Below, piece by piece: positions 33,045-41,146 of a DNA stretch of 64,000 nt (position 1 is the first letter of the stretch; every line of letters starts with the position of its first letter). The notes beneath the pieces were generated by a model. The model was not told the origin of the DNA, did no database searches, and saw only the letters and a program-made list of their open reading frames with translations. This DNA comes from Azospirillum brasilense. GTDB taxonomy: Bacteria; Pseudomonadota; Alphaproteobacteria; Azospirillales; Azospirillaceae. A program made the translations under genes and the position numbers. Location of the stretch: assembly GCF_007827795.1 (NCBI RefSeq), contig NZ_VITI01000018.1, positions 1 to 64,000 on the forward strand, in the 5' to 3' direction.

Positions 33045-35195
33045 ATGATCCGGCTTTCGGTCAACGCCCTGCTCAACTTCCACCCGAAGGCCATCCTGGC
33101 GGCCATCGTCCTGGTGATGACGCTGCTCGGCGGTGCGGCCTGGGGGGCGCTGTCGCTGGTCGATTATGTCAGCACGCTCGACCGGGCGGAACGCGGCACC
33201 CGGCAGGCCGCGGCCTTTCTGGAGGGGCACGCCGACGCCGTGCTGGATGGCGGCGCCGCCGTCCTGGCGCGGGTTTCCGAACGCCTGGAGGAAGGTGGGC
33301 TCGCGGCGCTTCCCGACAGCGCCCTGGGCGAGGCGCTGGCGGCGTCGCGGTTCGGCGCACTGTCCATCCTGGACGCCGAAGGCCGGACGGTGTTCGGCCC
33401 CTCCATCCATCCCGACGGCGGCATCGCCAGCCTGTTCCAGGGAGCGGGCGGCGGGCTGGAGCTGTTGCACGGGCAGGTGGACGGGCTGGATTCCATCCTG
33501 ATGGTCCGCCGCATCCTGGGCCGTGGGGGCGCCCTGGAGGGTGCGGTCCTGCTGGCGCTTCCCTCCTCCAGCCTGCACACGGTCCCCGACGTCTTCAACG
33601 ACGGGCGGTACAGCGTCGCCGGCCTGTTCCGCCTGGACGGCACGCGGCTGGCCGGCATGGGGGGCGCCGGGATCGGCCGGCTCCCCGCGCTGGAACCGGG
33701 GGCGGAGAGCGGCGAGAGGGATTGGACCATTGGCGGGAAGGGCGGCGGAGACGGCGTGGTCATCGGCCTGAAGCGGATGCGCGACTTTCCGGCGGTGGCG
33801 GCGGTTGCCCTTCCGCGCGCCGTCGTTCTGGAGCCGTGGAGCAGCCGCCTGCAGCACGGCTTCACGATGGTCGGTGTCAGCGTCGTCGCTCTGTTCGGGC
33901 TGGCCGCGCTCGGCTGGGCCAGCCTGCGGCGCGAGGCGGCGGCCCGCGACGCCCTGCGCGACGCCAACGCCCGGCTGGAGCAGCGGGTGGAGGAACGCAC
34001 CGCCGACCTGCGCTCTCTGAACCAGAGGCTGGTCCGCGCCCTGGCCGAGAAGGAGCGCGCCAATCAGGCCAAGGCCCGTTTCCTGTCGGCGGCCAACCAC
34101 GACCTGCGCCAACCCTTCCAGGCGCTGCGCCTGTTCCACCATCTGCTGATGGAGCGGCTGAAGGAATCGCGCGAGCGGTCCATCGCCGAGAAGATGGGCG
34201 AGGCGCTGGACAGCGGTGAAAAGCTGCTGCACGCGCTGCTGGAGGTCGCCACGCTCGACGCCGGGGTGGTCCGCCCGAACATCGCCGAGGTCTCCATCGC
34301 CACCGTCCTGGACGGCGTAGCGGCGGAGTTCCGGGGGCTGGCGGCGGACAAGCGGCTGGATTTGCGGGTTCGGGCGTGCGACGCCATGGTGCGCACCGAC
34401 GCCACGCTGCTGACCCGGATGCTGGGCGACCTGCTGCGCAACGCCATCGCCTACACGCCGGCGGGCGGGGTGGTGGTCGGCTGCCGACGGCGTGGCCAAT
34501 GGCTGCGCATCGAGGTGTGGGACACCGGCCCCGGCATCGCGGCGGAGCATCTGGACGCAATCTTCGAAGACTTCGTCCAGTTGGGCAACCCGGAGCGCGA
34601 CCGCCGCCGCGGCCTGGGGCTGGGATTGCCCAAGGTGCGCCGCAAGGCCGCTCTGCTGGGCCACGCGGTGGAGGTCCGCTCGCGTCCGGGCCAGGGATCG
34701 GTCTTCTCCGTCATGGTCCCGCTGGCGGCCAGCGAATCGCGGATGGACGCGGCCGCCCCGGCCCCCGCCGGCCGGGCGGAGGACTTTGCGGCCCGCCTGA
34801 TCCTGATCGTCGAGGACGACCCGGTGCAGAGCGCCGGAATGCAGCTCCTGCTGGAAAGCTGGGGGCACGACGTGCTGGTGGCGGCGGACGGGCCGGCGGC
34901 GTTGGCGACCTTGCGCGCGGCCCCGCGCTGTCCGGACGTGATTCTGTCGGACTTCCGCCTGCCGGGTCCGCTGACCGGGGCCGAGACGGTCACCCGCGCG
35001 GCGGAGCAGGAAGGACGGCCCATTCCCGGCATCATCCTGACCGGCGACACCGGCCCCGAACGCATCCGCGAGGCGGTGGCCGCCGGCTGTCGCCTGCTGC
35101 ACAAACCCGTCACCCCCGATGTGCTGCGCGACGCGCTGAACGCGCTGGGGGCGGAGCGCGTGCCGGTGCGGCAAAGCCAACCGTCTGCGGCGTGA
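33045..35195 (+). CDS. Hybrid sensor histidine kinase/response regulator
   Basis: A 716-aa protein. TM1 (about 17-37), a periplasmic sensor domain of about 230 residues without a recognisable family, and TM2 (about 271-293) come first. A coiled-coil linker (300-340) leads to HisKA with FLSAANHDLRQP (phospho-His352), then HATPase_c with a DLLRNAIAYTP N-box and DTGPGI, GLGLGLPK G-boxes. A C-terminal receiver domain ends the protein, with DVILSDFRLPG holding the phospho-Asp. The SAANHDLRQP H-box marks the subfamily common in alphaproteobacterial hybrid kinases. No cognate response regulator is adjacent. The signal is unknown; neighbours glgX and a pentapeptide-repeat protein give no hint. Confidence 0.88.
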   Translation: MIRLSVNALLNFHPKAILAAIVLVMTLLGGAAWGALSLVDYVSTLDRAERGTRQAAAFLEGHADAVLDGGAAVLARVSERLEEGGLAALPDSALGEALAASRFGALSILDAEGRTVFGPSIHPDGGIASLFQGAGGGLELLHGQVDGLDSILMVRRILGRGGALEGAVLLALPSSSLHTVPDVFNDGRYSVAGLFRLDGTRLAGMGGAGIGRLPALEPGAESGERDWTIGGKGGGDGVVIGLKRMRDFPAVAAVALPRAVVLEPWSSRLQHGFTMVGVSVVALFGLAALGWASLRREAAARDALRDANARLEQRVEERTADLRSLNQRLVRALAEKERANQAKARFLSAANHDLRQPFQALRLFHHLLMERLKESRERSIAEKMGEALDSGEKLLHALLEVATLDAGVVRPNIAEVSIATVLDGVAAEFRGLAADKRLDLRVRACDAMVRTDATLLTRMLGDLLRNAIAYTPAGGVVVGCRRRGQWLRIEVWDTGPGIAAEHLDAIFEDFVQLGNPERDRRRGLGLGLPKVRRKAALLGHAVEVRSRPGQGSVFSVMVPLAASESRMDAAAPAPAGRAEDFAARLILIVEDDPVQSAGMQLLLESWGHDVLVAADGPAALATLRAAPRCPDVILSDFRLPGPLTGAETVTRAAEQEGRPIPGIILTGDTGPERIREAVAAGCRLLHKPVTPDVLRDALNALGAERVPVRQSQPSAA

Positions 35196-35307
35196 AGGCC
35201 GGACGGCGCTTTTCCTGCCAGGAAAAACATCCCATTGTGGGCTGCATTAATCATTCGTGAAGGCCGCGAAGGATACTCTGAAACCGTGATCGGAGGCGAA
35301 CACGGCC

Positions 35308-36600
35308 ATGCAGCAGCGTCCTCTCACCCGTCTGGATCAGGTCCAACTCGACGCGGTGGTGCGCCGGCACGAGATGTTCCGGAACGCCCGCATCGGCGGG
35401 GCGCGGGCGACGCTGTCCTTTTTCGACCTGAACGGGCTGGACCTGACCGGGCGTGACCTTGCACACGCCGACTTCGTCGGGGCCAGCCTGCGCGGCGCCA
35501 ATCTGGCCGGGGCGCGGCTGGACTGCGCGTCGATGTTCGCTACCGACCTGCGGTTGGCCAACCTGGAGAACGCGAGCCTCATCAAGGCGGACCTGCGCGG
35601 CGCCTGCCTGCGCGGGGCCATCCTGATCGGGGCCAACCTGTTCGAGGCCGACCTGCGCGACGGCTCGCTGGCGGAAAAGGACCGCGACGGCAGCCTGCGC
35701 GTCATCCGGGTGGAGGGCCAGCCGACGGAAGCGTCGGGGGCCGACCTGTCCGGCGCCAACCTGACCAACGCCCGGCTGTCCGGGGCCATGGCGATCCACA
35801 CCGACTTCACCGACGCGCTGATGCGCGGGTGCAAGCTGGTGCGTGCGACCATGCGCGGAGCCAACTTCACCGGCTCGAACCTGGAAGGGGCGGACCTGTC
35901 GGGGGCGGATCTGCGCGGCGCCTGCCTGCGCGGCGCGGTGCTGACCGGCGCCACCATGGTCATGACGGAACTGGCCGACGCCGACATGGAGGACGCCCTG
36001 ACCGACGATCCGGTGGGCCGCGTCGTCGCCGAACTCGGGCGCCCGCTGGACGAGCTGCTGCACGAGCACATCCGCTGGGTCGGGTCCAGCGGGGCGGAGG
36101 GAACGGCGCTCGACCTCTCGGGCTTCGACCTGCGGCACGCCCCGTCGCTGGCCCACACCTGCCTGACCATGCTGCGGGCGGTCGGGGCGACCCTGTACGG
36201 GCTGGACCTGACCAGCGTGCAGCTTCAGGCCGCGGTGCTGGAGAAGGGCGACCTGCGCCTCGCCAAACTGATCAACGGCGACCTGCGCGGCGTGAATCTG
36301 CGCCTTGCCAAGCTGAACAACGCCGACCTGCGCAAGGCCAACCTGCGCCCGCTCTATTTCGACGAGAGGCGGTCGATGGCTTCCGACCTGTCGGGTGCGC
36401 GGCTGCGCTACGCCGACCTGCGCGGCGCCTGCCTGCGCGAGGTGAATTTCGCGGGCGCCGATCTGTCCTTCGCCAACCTGTCCGGCTGCGACCTGACGAA
36501 CACGGACCTGACCAACGCCCGCATGTTCGGGGCGAAGGTGGACCTGCGCTCGCTGTCCGACGGGGCGATTCTCGACGGTGTGGCGGGGCTCAAGCTGTAG
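35308..36600 (+). CDS. Pentapeptide-repeat protein
   Basis: A 430-aa protein made largely of A(D/N)LxG-type pentapeptide repeats. One block spans about residues 48-230 (DLTGRDLAHADFVGASLRGANLAGA...), and a second about 285-430 (ADLRGACLREVNFAGADLSFANL). A non-repeat linker of about 60 residues (DDPVGRVVAELGRPLDELLHEH...) separates them. The repeats should fold as two right-handed quadrilateral beta-helices. No signal peptide. Some family members protect DNA gyrase by mimicking DNA, but most have no known role, and the two-block form here does not resemble the short Qnr type closely. GGAGG lies 11 nt before the ATG. Confidence 0.88.
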   Translation: MQQRPLTRLDQVQLDAVVRRHEMFRNARIGGARATLSFFDLNGLDLTGRDLAHADFVGASLRGANLAGARLDCASMFATDLRLANLENASLIKADLRGACLRGAILIGANLFEADLRDGSLAEKDRDGSLRVIRVEGQPTEASGADLSGANLTNARLSGAMAIHTDFTDALMRGCKLVRATMRGANFTGSNLEGADLSGADLRGACLRGAVLTGATMVMTELADADMEDALTDDPVGRVVAELGRPLDELLHEHIRWVGSSGAEGTALDLSGFDLRHAPSLAHTCLTMLRAVGATLYGLDLTSVQLQAAVLEKGDLRLAKLINGDLRGVNLRLAKLNNADLRKANLRPLYFDERRSMASDLSGARLRYADLRGACLREVNFAGADLSFANLSGCDLTNTDLTNARMFGAKVDLRSLSDGAILDGVAGLKL

Positions 36601-36703
36601 TTCCAATCTGCGGCAAAGTTCCTGTGGGAGCGTGTCGCAGCCGAGCCACGACACCGCCTGCCCTCAGCCAGACGGACCCTGACGGGTATTCGGCACAATT
36701 ACT

Positions 36704-38449
36704 CTATTGGCTGTTACTTGAATTATTGACTGCCATTATGGCCTCCAGTTCGTCTTTGAAAGGAACTAATGGCTGGTACAGCTGAACATATGCACGTCCG
36801 ATCGCTCCAGTAAATAGATGCAGCTTGGGGCGGTTGTCGCCACAAGATAGTATTAATTCTTTTGCAATCCCTGGATAGGGGTCGATATAATAGATATTGG
36901 ATATTCCAAGCTGGTAAGCTTTCTTTGAGCAGAGCTCGCAAGGGCTGGCCGTGGAAAATAGAACTCCGCCTTTTATGTTCTGTCCACCATATTTTGCTAT
37001 CTGCATAAATGCGTTTTCCTCAGCGTGGAGGGCGCGAGTAAACACTTGGTTTCTCTCTCCTGTTGCCTTGTTGTAGAGAGATTTAAAGCAATAGGATAGG
37101 GGGCGCCCTTCAATTGAGTGCCCGTGGCCAATAAATCCTGTTAACTCATTGAATTCAGTCTTGAACTCTTCGTTAGAAGAGTTTCTTTCAAAATCACTAA
37201 AAGCATTAGCATCACTTCTATCCTTTAAGCGCATTACATTTCGTAAGTTACATGGCACTTGCCCCTCTGCAGTGCTATTCCAGCCGATAGCTCTAATTGA
37301 AAAATTCTCGTCAGTGACAACAGCGCCGACTTGGCGCGAAATGCAGCCAGAACTTAACTTTGCTGTGATTGCAACTTGCATGCAACGCTCAACCCGGTTT
37401 GGAGAAATTAACCCCGGATGTTGTATAAGTGATACATATTTAACAATTGAGATGGATAAAGGCTCGCATGTCCCATCCACCCCTGAATCAGGGTTCTCGA
37501 CAATAATGTCCGCTTGCTCTAGGCATTTCCCGATATGTTGAGATACAAGTATATTGTATCCTTTAAGGTTGTCTTTTTCCGGATACTCCTTCTCCGAAAT
37601 TTTCTTGATATTTTCATCTGTATAGTTCATTGCATGCAATCGCCTTTTGCGGCATGCCTCGTCTGTTGTTATCGCAAAAAGATAAAATGCTGAGTACCTT
37701 CCTCGAAAGAACTCTACCTCGAATGGATTCCTGATGGCATCTATGACAAAGTAGCCCGGCCTCTTCTCTATTTCAGAATACCGTCTTCCTAACTTAATTA
37801 GGTTATTTAAGAACTCTGGAAGTGTATAAATTTGGTTGTGGTCAGCGCGTTGAACCCCTGCGACACCTGACGTCCTGATATCGTCTCCGATCGATTGCAT
37901 TACATCTGTGTAAACAGAAGCACCGCTTAAGCTGATTTCTTCCTTGAAATCTTGAGTGAGCTTCGGAAGCTCAATATAATAGAAATTATAGGCGCGCCTT
38001 ATCTCGTCAATATCCTCGTTGTCTCTTGATTTGTATCTTTCAATTTTATGTTTCTCTAATTTTTCTTTAACACTGCCAACAATGCCAAGCAGTTTAGCAA
38101 AATCACTGGAATCACATTTTTTCTCGACAATTCCCCTAAATTCGCCCTCGGAAACCATACAAAGATGAGCAAATATTATACTGCTAACATTAATAACAGT
38201 GAATGGCTGCCAGTGCTTGGTTGCCCATTCGCGTATAATGCCGTATTTCCTACCCTCATTGTCCTTCATGGGGCAGGTGATGGGGGGCAGTGAAATGGAA
38301 GAAAATTCACTTGCTAATATTTTGGCTGCTGTGCTGCAACCGCTTCCTGTTCTTCCGGTTAGTCCGATAACTATAAAAGAATCTCTCTGATTAAAGAGTT
38401 TATCAACTCCGCCGCGTAATTCTTGATTGACACTTTCTGGGGTTGCCAT
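36704..38449 (-). CDS. AvcD/DcdV-like antiphage nucleotide deaminase (P-loop + deaminase)
   Basis: A 581-aa two-domain protein. The N-terminal P-loop NTPase has GRTGSGCST at residues 32-40, where the Walker A lysine is replaced by Cys38, as expected of the atypical P-loop in this family. The C-terminal dCMP/cytidine deaminase domain has SSGCISRQVGAVV, HAE (His475, Glu477) and PCELC (Cys504, Cys507) as the zinc site. Proteins of this architecture deplete dCTP/dCMP during phage infection. The gene is strikingly AT-rich (sampled 60-nt lines about one third to one half G+C) between GC-rich neighbours, so it was acquired horizontally. AAGGAG lies 7 nt before the ATG. It is a lone gene; no phage or transposase genes flank it. 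A housekeeping dCMP deaminase is less likely given the N-terminal domain. Confidence 0.82.
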   Translation of the reverse strand: MATPESVNQELRGGVDKLFNQRDSFIVIGLTGRTGSGCSTAAKILASEFSSISLPPITCPMKDNEGRKYGIIREWATKHWQPFTVINVSSIIFAHLCMVSEGEFRGIVEKKCDSSDFAKLLGIVGSVKEKLEKHKIERYKSRDNEDIDEIRRAYNFYYIELPKLTQDFKEEISLSGASVYTDVMQSIGDDIRTSGVAGVQRADHNQIYTLPEFLNNLIKLGRRYSEIEKRPGYFVIDAIRNPFEVEFFRGRYSAFYLFAITTDEACRKRRLHAMNYTDENIKKISEKEYPEKDNLKGYNILVSQHIGKCLEQADIIVENPDSGVDGTCEPLSISIVKYVSLIQHPGLISPNRVERCMQVAITAKLSSGCISRQVGAVVTDENFSIRAIGWNSTAEGQVPCNLRNVMRLKDRSDANAFSDFERNSSNEEFKTEFNELTGFIGHGHSIEGRPLSYCFKSLYNKATGERNQVFTRALHAEENAFMQIAKYGGQNIKGGVLFSTASPCELCSKKAYQLGISNIYYIDPYPGIAKELILSCGDNRPKLHLFTGAIGRAYVQLYQPLVPFKDELEAIMAVNNSSNSQ

Positions 38450-38598
38450 TGAAAGCTCCTTAACTTTGAATCAAACATTCACCAATCCATAGGAAGCCAG
38501 TTGAGCGGTCAAGCCCATTTTTGAATTAAAATTCTGTGAATGCGCTAATCGCCTGTACTTTCAGAAAAAGCTGTCACATTTATTTGCATACAAAGAAG
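38450..38598 (-). promoter_or_regulatory. AT-rich leader of the AvcD-like gene; possible inhibitory RNA
   Basis: About 150 nt lie between the metQ terminator and the deaminase start, and share the deaminase gene's AT-rich composition. In Vibrio and E. coli systems a small RNA (AvcI/DifV) encoded immediately upstream blocks the deaminase until infection. Here the leader has room for a short RNA and contains small inverted repeats on the minus strand (GAATTTTAATTC and TGAATGTTTGATTCA). No sequence match to a known AvcI can be claimed. Confidence 0.35.
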
Positions 38599-38630
38599 AG
38601 GGGTCTCTCACCAATACGTGAGAGACCCCT
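38599..38630 (-). terminator. Terminator of the metNIQ operon
   Basis: A perfect 13-bp stem (38599-38611 with 38618-38630) and a 6-nt loop lie 6 nt past the metQ stop. On the minus strand it is followed by a TTCTTTG tract. It shields the AvcD-like gene from read-through. Confidence 0.88.
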
Positions 38631-38636
38631 TGGCAT

Positions 38637-39437
38637 TCACCAAGCCGGAACCACGGCACCCTTGAAGCGGTCGAGGATGAACTGCTTCACCTCGTCGCTC
38701 TGGTAGACCTTCACCAGCGTGGCGACCCACGGCTTGTCCTGGTCGACCTTGCGGACGGCGATGACGTTGGCGTAGGGGCTCTCACTGGCCTCGCGGGCGA
38801 TGGCGTCCTTGTTCGGGTCCAGGCCGGATTCCATGGCGAAGTTGGTGTTGATGACCGCCACGGTCACGTCGTCCAGCGAACGCGGAAGCTGGGCGGCGTC
38901 CAGTTCCAGTATCTGCAGCTTCTTCGGGTTTTCGGAGATGTCGAGCGGCGACGCCTTCAGGCCGGCGCTCTCCTTCACCTTCAGCAGCCCCTTGGCCTGG
39001 AGCAGCAGCAGGGCGCGGCCGCCGTTGGTCGGGTCGTTCGGGATGGAGACCTTGGCGCCGTCGGGCAACTCGTCCAGGCTCTTCACCTTCTTCGAGTAGA
39101 CGCCCATCGGGAAGATTACCGTCTTGGCGACGCTGACCAGCTCATAGCCGCGGTCCTTCACCTGGTTGTCCAGGTAGGGCTGGTGCTGGAAGGAGTTGGC
39201 GTTCAGGTCGCCCTGCGACAGCGCCTGGTTCGGGATGACGTAGTCGGAGAACTCCAGCACCGTCAGGTCAAGGCCCTCCTTGGCGGCCAGCGGCTTGACC
39301 TTCTCCAGGATCTGGCCGTGCGGGCCGGGGGTGACGCCGATCTTCAGGGCTTCGGCCGACGCGCCGACGGCGGTCGCCAGGGTCGCGATGCCGGCCACCA
39401 GACCAAAGGCCGCGCCGAGCACACGGGTACGGAACAT
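38637..39437 (-). CDS. metQ: MetQ-type methionine ABC transporter substrate-binding protein
   Basis: A 266-aa NlpA/MetQ family protein. The signal peptide (about 1-29, ending ASAEA) has no lipobox cysteine, so it is likely a free periplasmic protein. LKIGVTPGPHGQI, NSFQHQPYLDNQ and SIPNDPTNGGRALLLL are the family's ligand-site blocks. It delivers methionine or a relative to MetNI. ATG at 39437 with GAGGAG 6 nt upstream is preferred over a TTG two codons earlier. It is the last gene of the ligase-metN-metI-metQ run, 10 nt after metI, and is followed by a terminator. A second MetQ lies at 42986. Confidence 0.9.
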   Translation of the reverse strand: MFRTRVLGAAFGLVAGIATLATAVGASAEALKIGVTPGPHGQILEKVKPLAAKEGLDLTVLEFSDYVIPNQALSQGDLNANSFQHQPYLDNQVKDRGYELVSVAKTVIFPMGVYSKKVKSLDELPDGAKVSIPNDPTNGGRALLLLQAKGLLKVKESAGLKASPLDISENPKKLQILELDAAQLPRSLDDVTVAVINTNFAMESGLDPNKDAIAREASESPYANVIAVRKVDQDKPWVATLVKVYQSDEVKQFILDRFKGAVVPAW

Positions 39438-39447
39438 CTCCAACTCC

Positions 39448-40116
39448 TCAGGACTTCAGGTTGCGTTTGTTGACGCGGCGGGCGATCCAGTCGCCCGTCG
39501 ATTGAACGATCTGCACCAGCACGATCAGTACGATGACCACCGCCAGCATCACCTCCGGCAGGAAGCGCTGGTAGCCGTAGCGGATGCCGAGGTCGCCCAG
39601 GCCGCCGCCGCCGACGGCGCCGACCATGGCCGAATAGCCGATCAGGCTGACCACCGACAGCGTCAGGCCCAGCGCGATGGCGGGCATCGCCTCCGGCAGC
39701 AGGACCTTGCGGATGATCTGGAAGGGCGTGGCGCCCATGGACTGCGCCGCCTCGATCAGGCCGCGGTCGACCTCGCGCACCGCACCCTCGACGATGCGGG
39801 CGATGAAGGGCACGGCGGCGACCGTCAGCGGCACGATGGCCGCGGCGGTGCCGATGGAGGTGCCGGCGATCAGCCGGGTGAAGGGGATGATCGCCACCAC
39901 CAGGATGATGAAGGGGGTGGAGCGCGTCATGTTCACCAGCACGCCGGCGACCCGGTTGAAGGCGAGGTTCTGCAGCAGCTCCCCCCGGCCGGTAACGGCC
40001 AGGAGCACGCCCAGCGGAAGGCCCAGCGCCGTGCCCAGAAGGCCCGACACCGCCACCATGTAGAGCGTGTCGAGAAGCGCCTTAAACAGCAGCGCGTAGA
40101 TTTCCGGGGACAGCAT
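39448..40116 (-). CDS. metI: MetI-type methionine ABC transporter permease
   Basis: A 222-aa inner-membrane permease with five to six hydrophobic segments. The binding-protein-dependent EAA loop (EAAQSMGATPFQIIRKVLLPEA) is near residue 145. STPFIILVVAIIPFTRLI and the GGGGLGDLGIRYGYQRF block are hallmarks of MetI. ATG at 40116 is taken because GAGG lies 9 nt upstream; a GTG six codons earlier is possible. The gene overlaps the end of metN by 35 nt, implying tight coupling of ATPase and permease synthesis. Confidence 0.91.
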   Translation of the reverse strand: MLSPEIYALLFKALLDTLYMVAVSGLLGTALGLPLGVLLAVTGRGELLQNLAFNRVAGVLVNMTRSTPFIILVVAIIPFTRLIAGTSIGTAAAIVPLTVAAVPFIARIVEGAVREVDRGLIEAAQSMGATPFQIIRKVLLPEAMPAIALGLTLSVVSLIGYSAMVGAVGGGGLGDLGIRYGYQRFLPEVMLAVVIVLIVLVQIVQSTGDWIARRVNKRNLKS

Positions 40117-41146
40117 GACCGAGCACCTCGACACCGAGCTTGTTGACGTTCAGGAGGCTGATGGCCGCCTCGATGGACTGCGGGTTGCCGATGGCCTCCA
40201 CCACCAGCGTTCCGAAGGGCGCGCCCTGGATCTCGTCGATCTGGCCGTGCCAGATGTTCAGGTCCAGGTTCAGCTTGCGGCTGATCGCGCTGATCACCGG
40301 AGAGGTCGCGCGCTCGCCGGTGAAGGTGATGCGCAGCACCATGTTCGACCCCGGCACCGGTGTGGCCGACAGGCGGGCGCGCAGACTGTCCGGGATGCCG
40401 CGGTTGATCACCGGATCGACGAAGGTCTTCGTCGTCTCGTGCTTGGGGTGCGCGAAGATGTCGAAGACCGGCCCCTGCTCGATGATCCGCCCGTTCTCCA
40501 TCACCGCCACCTTGTGGCAGATCTCCTTGATGACGGCGATCTCGTGGGTGATCAGGACGATGGTCAGCCCCAGCCGCTTGTTGATGTCGGCCAGCAGATG
40601 GAGAATCTGGGTCGTCGTTTCCGGATCGAGGGCGGAGGTCGCCTCGTCCGACAGCAGCACCTTGGGCTTGCTGGCCAGCGCGCGGGCGATGCCGACACGC
40701 TGCTTCTGCCCGCCCGACAGCTCCGCCGGGTAGCGGTCGCGCTTGTCGGTGAGGCCGACGAGGTCGAGCAGCGGCTCCACCGTCGCGCGGATCTGCGCCT
40801 TCGCCACCCCGGCCAGTTCCAGCGGCAGGGCGACGTTGTCGAACACCGTGCGCGAGGACAGCAGGTTGAAGTGCTGGAAGATCATGCCGATGCTGTGGCG
40901 CGCCTCGCGCAGCGCGCGGGCCGACAGGGCGGTGACGTCCACCCCGTCCACCAGCACCCGGCCCGACGTCGGCTTCTCCAGCAGGTTCACGGTGCGCAGC
41001 AGCGTGGATTTGCCGGCGCCCGAGCGCCCGATGATGCCGTAGATCTCGCCGCGGCCGATGGTCAGGTCGATGTCGGCGAGCGCCTGGACCGGCTGCCCGG
41101 TGCCGCGGGACGGATAGGTTTTCTGAAGCTGTTCGAAGGTTATCAT
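40082..41146 (-). CDS. metN: MetN-type methionine ABC transporter ATPase
   Basis: A 354-aa ABC ATPase. GRSGAGKST is Walker A, LSGGQKQRVGIARAL is the signature, VLLSDEATSALDP is Walker B, and the H-loop is ITHE. The C-terminal NIL/ACT-like domain (about 270-345, ISRKLNLDLNIWHGQIDEI) is where MetN proteins bind methionine to shut down transport. Its ATG overlaps the stop of the acyl-CoA synthetase gene by ATGA, so the transporter is translated in step with that enzyme. Confidence 0.93.
   Translation of the reverse strand: MITFEQLQKTYPSRGTGQPVQALADIDLTIGRGEIYGIIGRSGAGKSTLLRTVNLLEKPTSGRVLVDGVDVTALSARALREARHSIGMIFQHFNLLSSRTVFDNVALPLELAGVAKAQIRATVEPLLDLVGLTDKRDRYPAELSGGQKQRVGIARALASKPKVLLSDEATSALDPETTTQILHLLADINKRLGLTIVLITHEIAVIKEICHKVAVMENGRIIEQGPVFDIFAHPKHETTKTFVDPVINRGIPDSLRARLSATPVPGSNMVLRITFTGERATSPVISAISRKLNLDLNIWHGQIDEIQGAPFGTLVVEAIGNPQSIEAAISLLNVNKLGVEVLGHAVPGNLRAAV

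Noticed and set aside
32429..33048. Two plus-strand frames (32429-32716, 32797-33048) in the glgX/kinase gap
   Set aside because: Low-complexity Arg/Pro-rich or mixed sequences without ribosome-binding sites; one overlaps the glgX start.
35210..35226. Inverted repeat TTTTCCT...AGGAAAA after the hybrid kinase as a terminator
   Set aside because: Only a 7-bp AT-rich stem with no following T-run; too weak to call.
36601..38598. Prophage or integrative element around the AT-rich deaminase gene
   Set aside because: No integrase, transposase, att-like direct repeat or other AT-rich gene was found on either side; only one foreign gene is visible.
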